Shown piece by piece: positions 7,127 through 12,015 of a stretch of 12,015 nucleotides of DNA. A program made the translations under genes and the position numbers. Source of the stretch: Planctomycetota bacterium (GTDB taxonomy: Bacteria; Planctomycetota; UBA1135; UBA2386); assembly GCA_020425915.1 (NCBI GenBank), contig JAGQQZ010000449.1:1-12015 (forward strand), written 5' to 3'. Numbering within the stretch: the stretch's first letter is position 1; each line of letters starts with the position of its first letter. The notes below the pieces were generated by a model, which was not told where the DNA came from, searched no databases, and saw only the letters and a list, made by a program, of their open reading frames with translations.

Positions 7127-8607
7127 GATCGGTGGGGTACCCGGGCGATGATCCGGGTCTCGAACGGGATGTCGTCCTTGCCGCTCGCGACCCGATCGAT
7201 GCGGACGTCGGTGCACCCCGCCTCGCGCAGGGTGCGCGCGGCGCGCTTCGGCGAGAGATCGTTGTAGAAGCAATCGTGCTGGGGCGCGTACGAGTAGCGG
7301 TGCTCGTCGAGTTCGGGGAACCAGCCGCGGTAGCAGGTGACGTGGATCCACTTCTTCGACGCGCGCACCATCGCCCGCAGGCAGGCATCGATGTCGTACG
7401 TGTTGTCGATCGTGCCGCTCGAGAACACCAGGTCGAACTTCTCGGGCAGCGGCTCCTCGACGAAGTCCGCGCACCAGTGCGCGTGCTTCGGGTTCTTGCG
7501 GTTGCGACGGCACCAGTCGACGTTGCGATGGCTGATGTCGATCCCGACGTAGCGCTTCTCGGCGAATGCGTCGGTGTAGCCGACCTCGAGCCCGCAGCCG
7601 AAGTCGACGACCGACTCGACGCGGTTCGCCGGGGCGGTGGCCCAGGCGATCAGGTCGCGGTGCACGGGTTCGCGGCCCTCGAACATCCACTCGTACCAAT
7701 CGAGGCCGCCATCGTGGTTCTTCCACCAGCGACCGTAGTGCGGCGGGCACCACTCGCGACCCTCGCGGGCATAGCCGAGTTCCAGCATCATCGGACCGGC
7801 GATGCGCCAGAATCGATCGCGTCGGCCGCTGTCCCACTGGCCCCAGTGCGGGTAGCGATCGTCCTCGCCGATGCGGTCGCCGATCGAGTTGATGCGGCGG
7901 TCGAGCATCTCCGCGATCGCATCCCGATCGAGGCCTTCGAGGCCGAGGAACGTGCCGATCTCGACGATCTCGTCGGCGGATGCCCGCGTGTAGTCGATCT
8001 CGACCCACGCGTCGGCCGGCAGCCGCGCGAGCTGGTCGCGGTAGATCCGGTTCGCCGTCGCCCAGTAGTAGGCGCACATCTCCTCACGTGAGAGATCCTC
8101 CCACTCGAGCGCGATCGCCTCACCGGGTAGCGGTCGCGGTCGCGAGTAGTCGCTCGTGTCCTCGTGCACGGGTAGCGCGCCGGCCGACTGCAGGGCCCGT
8201 GGGCTCAGGTCGCCCGGGTCCGAACATTCGCGATAGATCGTGCCGAACATCCGTTCGTGCCAGTCCATGAGCGAGCGGACGACGTCGCGCCCGTCGCGCC
8301 GGATGTAGACGAAGCGCGGGTCGAGGCGGCGGTGCAGGCGATCGAGGAAGGGGCCGTAGGTGACGTTCTTCTCGCCGTAGACCCGGTCGGGGCGCTGGGC
8401 GGTCAGGACGCGCTTGACGACCGAGGACTCGAGCGTGCCGTCCGGGTCGGCGAGCCGTCCCTCGCGCATGTCCCGCGTCTCGCGGTTGAGGTTCGGCTGC
8501 GGCTCGAGGACGCAGTCGCCGTTCGTCGCCGAATCGAGGATCTTCGTCAGCGACGTGGAGCCCGACCGTGCGCAGGAGACGACGAAATATGGCTTCCGGT
8601 GGGACAT
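7123..8607 (-). CDS. Fusion protein: N-terminal sulfotransferase and C-terminal SAM-dependent methyltransferase
   Basis: This 494-residue protein joins two group-transfer domains. Residues about 5-285 are a PAPS-dependent sulfotransferase. The 5'-phosphosulfate loop is SCARSGSTSL (11-20), and the 3'-phosphate motif is YIRRDGRDVVRSL (101-113), with R104 and S112 as likely contacts. After a Trp/Tyr-rich linker (about 285-325), residues about 330-490 are a class I methyltransferase. It has the glycine-rich SAM loop VVDFGCGLEVG (333-343), the acidic ribose-binding residue D357 in VGIDIS, and FDLVFSSGTIDN (391-402) as motif II-III region. The frame is continuous, with no internal stop or start suggesting two genes. 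ATG 8607 gives the usual sulfotransferase N-terminus. It is the first gene of the leftward operon. It lacks a signal peptide, so it probably modifies the lipid-linked glycan in the cytoplasm. Target positions are unknown; a chain-capping role is inferred. Confidence 0.9.
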   Translation of the reverse strand: MSHRKPYFVVSCARSGSTSLTKILDSATNGDCVLEPQPNLNRETRDMREGRLADPDGTLESSVVKRVLTAQRPDRVYGEKNVTYGPFLDRLHRRLDPRFVYIRRDGRDVVRSLMDWHERMFGTIYRECSDPGDLSPRALQSAGALPVHEDTSDYSRPRPLPGEAIALEWEDLSREEMCAYYWATANRIYRDQLARLPADAWVEIDYTRASADEIVEIGTFLGLEGLDRDAIAEMLDRRINSIGDRIGEDDRYPHWGQWDSGRRDRFWRIAGPMMLELGYAREGREWCPPHYGRWWKNHDGGLDWYEWMFEGREPVHRDLIAWATAPANRVESVVDFGCGLEVGYTDAFAEKRYVGIDISHRNVDWCRRNRKNPKHAHWCADFVEEPLPEKFDLVFSSGTIDNTYDIDACLRAMVRASKKWIHVTCYRGWFPELDEHRYSYAPQHDCFYNDLSPKRAARTLREAGCTDVRIDRVASGKDDIPFETRIIARVPHRS

Positions 8608-8616
8608 CCGGACGGA

Positions 8617-8645
8617 AGTATGGTCGAGCGGTCGGCGCCCCGCAA
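8617..8645 (-). promoter_or_regulatory. Putative sigma70-like promoter of the leftward operon
   Basis: On the minus strand a TTGCGG (8645-8640) and a CATACT (8622-8617) are separated by exactly 17 bases, each matching half or more of the -35 and -10 consensus. Transcription would begin around 8610, two or three bases before ATG 8607. That would make the message nearly leaderless and fits the lack of a Shine-Dalgarno there. No other good candidate was seen in the divergent gap. It is a by-eye match only. Confidence 0.35.
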
Positions 8646-8720
8646 CACGTCGAACGCCGCGGAACCGCGAGGCGTACGCACGAGCGGATCGGATTCGGGT
8701 CGCGCCTCCGAATCGTGATT

Positions 8721-8749
8721 TTGACCTGGCTCGGGGCCGGGAGTACCCT
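8721..8749 (+). promoter_or_regulatory. Putative sigma70-like promoter of the rightward operon
   Basis: TTGACC (8721-8726) matches five of six -35 bases, and TACCCT (8744-8749) matches three of six -10 bases, with a 17-base spacer. Transcription would begin near 8756, leaving a leader of about 50 bases before GTG 8809. The same stretch contains GGGAG eight bases before ATG 8752. The two readings exclude each other: if this is the promoter, ATG 8752 is not transcribed. Confidence 0.4.
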
Positions 8750-8808
8750 CGATGGATCCAATTCCGAATCGGGGGATGCGCCACGCGCACCCTCGCGCGA
8801 GTCATCCA

Positions 8809-9813
8809 GTGAACCTCTCTGGCAAGAAGATCATGGTGATCGGCGGCGGCGGGCTGATCGGCAGCCACATCGTCGATCAGCTCCTCGAAACCGACGTCGC
8901 GGAAGTCATCGTCTACGACAACTTCTGCCGCGGCACGATCAGCAACATCGCGAGCGCGCTCGAAGATCCTCGCGTCTCGATCTCGCCGCACGGAGGCGAC
9001 ATCCTGCAGCGCGACATCCTCGAGCGGGCGATGGAGGGGGTGCACGGGGTGTTCCACCTCGCCGCGCTCTGGTTGCTCCAGTGCCACGAGTATCCGGAGT
9101 CGGCGTTCGAGACCAACGTCCGCGGGACGTTCAACGTCGCGATGGCCGCGATCAAGCAGGGTGTCGAGCGCGTCGTCTACTCGTCGTCGGCGTCGGTCTA
9201 CGGCGATGCGGTCGAGCTGCCGATGACCGAGGACCACCCGTACAACAACGACACGTTCTACGGTGCGACGAAGATCGCCGGCGAGCACTTCTTCAAGAGC
9301 CTCGGCAAGCGCTACGACCTGAGCTGGTGCGGTCTGCGCTACATGAACGTCTACGGCCCGCGGCAGGACTACAAGGGCGCCTACATCGCGGTCATGCACA
9401 AGATCCTCGACCGGATCGAGAGCGGCCAGCCGCCGCTCGTGTTCGGCGATGGCAGCCAGCAGTACGACTTCGTCCACGTGTCCGACGTCGCGCGCTGCAA
9501 CGTCCTCGCGATGCAGTCCGAGGCGAGCGGCAAGTGCTACAACGTCGGCCGCGGCATCGGCACCTCGATCAAGGAGCTGACCGAGCTGTTGCTGCGCCTG
9601 AGCGGGAGCGATCTCGGGATCGAGTACAAGGAAGCCGGCCAGACCTTCGTCACCAACCGCATCGGCTGCGAGAAGCTCGCCGAGCAGGACCTCGGCTTCC
9701 GTTGGTCGATCGACCTCGAGGAAGGCATGGAGAGCCTGATCCGCTGGCGGCGTGAGGACGCGGTCGCGCTGGCCGAGAAGTCGCTAGCGATCGGCGGCGT
9801 CAGCAACGTCTGA
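8809..9813 (+). CDS. NAD-dependent sugar epimerase/dehydratase (extended SDR)
   Basis: The 334-residue enzyme (counted from GTG 8809) should interconvert or oxidise nucleotide sugars for the surface glycan. It has the NAD loop GGGGLIG (12-18), D37 at the end of strand 2 indicating NAD over NADP, YSSSASVYG (124-132, catalytic S127) and YGATK (151-155, Y151/K155). Further family motifs are RYMNVYGPRQDYKGAY (177-192) and QQYDFVHVSDVAR (217-229). The closest match I recognise is the epimerase family found in O-antigen clusters, whose members begin with the NLSGKKIMVIGG-like segment, so GTG 8809 is preferred. ATG 8752 has a better Shine-Dalgarno (GGGAG, eight-base spacing) but would add a 19-residue non-homologous extension and sits in the predicted promoter. 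ATG 8776 is a third choice. It shares an operon with the amidotransferase 15 bases downstream, which hints at making an aminated or amidated sugar. Confidence 0.92.
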   Translation: MNLSGKKIMVIGGGGLIGSHIVDQLLETDVAEVIVYDNFCRGTISNIASALEDPRVSISPHGGDILQRDILERAMEGVHGVFHLAALWLLQCHEYPESAFETNVRGTFNVAMAAIKQGVERVVYSSSASVYGDAVELPMTEDHPYNNDTFYGATKIAGEHFFKSLGKRYDLSWCGLRYMNVYGPRQDYKGAYIAVMHKILDRIESGQPPLVFGDGSQQYDFVHVSDVARCNVLAMQSEASGKCYNVGRGIGTSIKELTELLLRLSGSDLGIEYKEAGQTFVTNRIGCEKLAEQDLGFRWSIDLEEGMESLIRWRREDAVALAEKSLAIGGVSNV

Positions 9814-9828
9814 GCGGCACGCGATCGC

Positions 9829-11892
9829 ATGTGTGGAATCTCAGGCATCGTGCGGCTCGGCGATCGTCCGATCCCGGACACGGCGATCAAGCACATGTGC
9901 GACGCCATCGCGCATCGTGGCCCGGACGATGCGGGCTATGCGTTCTTCAAGCCCGGTCGTGGTGACCGTGGTCGCGGCGGGAGCTGGTACGACTTCACCG
10001 ACGCCGAGTTCCGCCACCTGAACGAGCACCTGCCGGTGTTCCACGGCGAGTACTGCCGCCGTGAGCTCGAGCAGCAGGATTCGTGGGTCGCACTCGGTCA
10101 CCGTCGTCTGTCGATCCTCGATCTGACGCACAAGGGCCATCAGCCGATGGCGACGCCGGACCAACGGTACTGGGTCGTCTACAACGGCGAGATCTACAAC
10201 TTCCGTGAGCTGCGTGAGCGGCTCGAGTCGCGCGGCTACACGTTCAGCACGCGCACGGACACGGAGGTCCTGCTGCACCTCTGGGAAGAGTTCGGCGAGG
10301 CGAGTCTCGGCATGCTCAACGGCATGTTCGCGCTCGCGATCTACGATCGCCTCGACAACGAACTCGTCCTCGCGCGCGATCGGTTCGGCGTCAAGCCGCT
10401 CTACTACGCGATCACGCCGGAGCACTTCGTGTTCGGCTCCGAGGCGAAGGGGATCCTCGCGAGCGGCCTCGTCGAGGCGCGGATCGACCCCGCATCGCTG
10501 GTCGAGTACTTCACGTTCCAGAACCTCTACGGCGACAAGACGCTCTGGCACTCGATCAAGCTGCTCGAGCCTGGCCACTACCTGCGGTTGCGCCCGGGTC
10601 TCGGCGAAGAACCGCGGATGCGGCGCTACTTCGAGGGCTTCTCCGCGGTCGACTCGTCGCTGCGCGAGGATCCCGGTTCGATCCCCGACCGCGTCGCCGA
10701 GTCGTTCCGGAGTGCGGTCCAGCGCCAACTCGTCAGCGACGTTCCGGTCGGCAGCTACCTGTCGGGCGGCATGGACAGCGGCTCGATCGTCGCCGTGGCG
10801 GGTCGCGAGATCCCGCGGATGCACACCTTCACCGGTGGCTTCGACCTGACGAACGTCAACGGCCTCGAACAGGGCTTCGACGAACGGCGCGAGGCCGAGC
10901 GGCTGTCGTATCTGTTGCAGACCGAGCACTACGACGTCGTCCTGCACGCCGGCGACATGCCGGCGGCGATGGACAAGATCACCTGGCACATGGACGACCC
11001 GCGCGTCGGGATGTGTCACCAGGTCTGGTACGTCGCGAAGCTCGCGAGTCGATTCGTGAAGGTCTGCCTCGCCGGGACCGGCGGCGACGAGCTGTTCGCC
11101 GGCTATCCGTGGCGGTACCGACTCGCACTGCAGGGCGTCCGCGACCCGGAGTGGTCGCAACGCTACTTCGACTACTGGCACCGGTTGTTGCCGCGCGGTG
11201 AGCTTCCTGCATTGTTCGCGCCCGACTTGCGGCGCTGGCTCGACGCGCCGCGCCACAGTTTCGACGCGGTCGTCGCTTCGGCGCCGGACTGGCGTGACGA
11301 CCTGAGCGACGCCGAGAACCTGCTGCAGCGATCGCTCCACTTCGAGTTCAAGACCTTCCTCAACGGCCTGCTCGTCACCGAGGACAAGATCTCGATGGCG
11401 CACAGCATGGAGAGTCGGGTGCCGTTCCTCGACAACGAGTTCGCCGACCTCGCATGGAGTCTGCCGCCGAACGCCAAGCTCCACATGGAGAAGTTGGCGA
11501 AGACCGGCGATGCCCACATCGACTCGGCCGAGGGCAAGCTCTGCTTGCGCCGGGCGATGGAGTCGGTGTTGCCGCGCGAGTTCCTGCACCAGCAGAAGCA
11601 GGGTTTCTCGCCACCGGACGAGAACTGGTACCGCGGGCCGTCGATGGCCTACATCAAGGAGATCCTGCTCGACAAGCAGACGCTGGATCGGCCCTGGTTC
11701 GACACGAACTTCGTGCGCGCGAAGCTCGATGAGCACTTCGAGGGCAAACGGAACCACCGGTTGCTGGTGTGGTCGTTGTTGAGCGTCGAGTGGATCCAGC
11801 GTCACTTCGTCGATGCGTCGGGCGTGCGGGCGCCGAGCGCGGTGCAGAGTGTGCCGCTGCGGAATCTGCGGGAGCGTGAGGCTGGGCGCTAG
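9829..11892 (+). CDS. asnB: Glutamine-dependent asparagine-synthetase-like amidotransferase (AsnB family)
   Basis: The 687-residue protein has an N-terminal class II glutamine amidotransferase domain (about 1-245) and a C-terminal ATP-using synthetase domain (about 285-660). Cys2 follows the start Met directly, as needed for an N-terminal nucleophile, which fixes ATG 9829. Glutamine-site residues appear in HRRLSILD (91-98), YNGEIYN (118-124) and D144. The synthetase PP-loop is SGGMDS (312-317), and GTGGDELFAGY (416-426) is a second conserved motif. Relative to typical AsnB there is an extra stretch of about 45 residues (about 42-87) between HRGPDDAGY and the HRRLSI motif, and the total is longer than the usual 550-630. 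It may make asparagine. But its place behind a sugar epimerase in a glycan locus, as in Bordetella O-antigen loci, suggests amidation of a uronic acid instead. The sequence does not decide this. No clear Shine-Dalgarno is visible in the 15-base gap. Confidence 0.93.
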   Translation: MCGISGIVRLGDRPIPDTAIKHMCDAIAHRGPDDAGYAFFKPGRGDRGRGGSWYDFTDAEFRHLNEHLPVFHGEYCRRELEQQDSWVALGHRRLSILDLTHKGHQPMATPDQRYWVVYNGEIYNFRELRERLESRGYTFSTRTDTEVLLHLWEEFGEASLGMLNGMFALAIYDRLDNELVLARDRFGVKPLYYAITPEHFVFGSEAKGILASGLVEARIDPASLVEYFTFQNLYGDKTLWHSIKLLEPGHYLRLRPGLGEEPRMRRYFEGFSAVDSSLREDPGSIPDRVAESFRSAVQRQLVSDVPVGSYLSGGMDSGSIVAVAGREIPRMHTFTGGFDLTNVNGLEQGFDERREAERLSYLLQTEHYDVVLHAGDMPAAMDKITWHMDDPRVGMCHQVWYVAKLASRFVKVCLAGTGGDELFAGYPWRYRLALQGVRDPEWSQRYFDYWHRLLPRGELPALFAPDLRRWLDAPRHSFDAVVASAPDWRDDLSDAENLLQRSLHFEFKTFLNGLLVTEDKISMAHSMESRVPFLDNEFADLAWSLPPNAKLHMEKLAKTGDAHIDSAEGKLCLRRAMESVLPREFLHQQKQGFSPPDENWYRGPSMAYIKEILLDKQTLDRPWFDTNFVRAKLDEHFEGKRNHRLLVWSLLSVEWIQRHFVDASGVRAPSAVQSVPLRNLREREAGR

Positions 11893-11974
11893 GTAGGTCG
11901 GCGGTCGGCTGGGCTCGAGCTCGCGGCCGCTCGGCTCGAAGGCAGAGCGCGGGCGCCCCCCGCCTGCCCCGCCG

Positions 11975-12015
11975 CCTCGCGTCGGTCGCCCTACGGGCGA
12001 GCGACCGACGCGAGG
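11975..12015 (+). terminator. 15-bp perfect inverted repeat after asnB, possible terminator
   Basis: CCTCGCGTCGGTCGC (11975-11989) is the exact reverse complement of 12001-12015, enclosing an 11-base loop. A smaller competing hairpin, CGCCC-TAC-GGGCG, lies at 11987-11999. It starts 82 bases after the asnB stop and could terminate the rightward operon. The window ends on the right arm, so a T-run and further stem cannot be seen. It may equally be a dispersed genomic repeat. Confidence 0.55.

Noticed and set aside
7123..7650. Methyltransferase domain as a separate gene
   Set aside because: The frame runs without a break from the sulfotransferase domain, and no start with a ribosome-binding site is visible near the domain border.
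8658..8669. Small inverted repeat CGCGG-AA-CCGCG in the divergent gap, as an operator
   Set aside because: Five-base arms of only G and C are expected by chance at this GC content, and no regulator gene is nearby.
8568..9755. 395-codon plus-strand frame overlapping the rightward epimerase
   Set aside because: It is shifted relative to the epimerase frame, which carries the full SDR motif set, and its product is extremely Arg-rich.
9841..11805. Long open frame (654 codons) on the minus strand opposite asnB
   Set aside because: The asnB strand has all catalytic motifs. The opposite frame reads as Arg/Val/Glu/Asp-rich low-complexity protein without domains, a known by-product of high GC third positions.
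1..12015. Defence system, mobile element, CRISPR or prophage content
   Set aside because: Every substantial gene fits glycan synthesis, modification or export. No transposase, integrase, nuclease, direct repeats or tRNA-linked att site was seen.

Overview
The window is a high-GC stretch of Gram-negative chromosome holding part of a surface-polysaccharide (O-antigen-like) synthesis and export locus. It has an outer-membrane-type lipoprotein, an ABC-2 glycan exporter whose ATPase carries a Wzt-type C-terminal domain, and a sulfotransferase. These fit a high-GC Gram-negative lineage such as Planctomycetota or Myxococcota, but the taxon cannot be fixed from the sequence alone. I see no IS element, CRISPR array, tRNA or rRNA.

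Layout: about 144 bases (8608-8751) separate two divergent operons, and a sigma70-like promoter can be drawn for each. The leftward operon has eight genes in the order transcribed: a sulfotransferase-methyltransferase fusion (8607-7123), a NodB/polysaccharide-deacetylase-like protein (7126-6101), an NAD-dependent sugar epimerase/dehydratase (6096-5206), a GT4-like glycosyltransferase (5209-4145), a small lipoprotein (4134-3568), a membrane-anchored SGNH hydrolase (3504-2164), the export permease Wzm (2153-1326) and the export ATPase Wzt (1329-73). Spacing is very tight. Three junctions use the same four-base GTGA overlap, where the downstream GTG start shares bases with the upstream TGA stop. 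The rightward operon has a second NAD-dependent epimerase (8809-9813) and a glutamine-dependent asparagine-synthetase-like amidotransferase (9829-11892). It is followed by a 15-bp perfect inverted repeat at the right edge.

Inferred logic: the two epimerases supply nucleotide sugars, and the AsnB-like enzyme may amidate a uronic acid. The glycosyltransferase adds residues on the cytoplasmic face. The deacetylase-like and sulfotransferase-methyltransferase proteins modify the glycan. Wzm/Wzt exports the finished chain, and the lipoprotein and SGNH hydrolase act outside the inner membrane. The most interesting idea is that the fusion protein caps the chain and the Wzt C-terminal domain reads the cap. 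This would parallel the WbdD (methyltransferase-kinase)/Wzt arrangement of E. coli O8/O9a, with sulfation in place of phosphorylation. That is inference. No polymerase, Wzx flippase or initiating transferase is present, so the locus must continue elsewhere. No gene-free stretch exceeds 300 bases.
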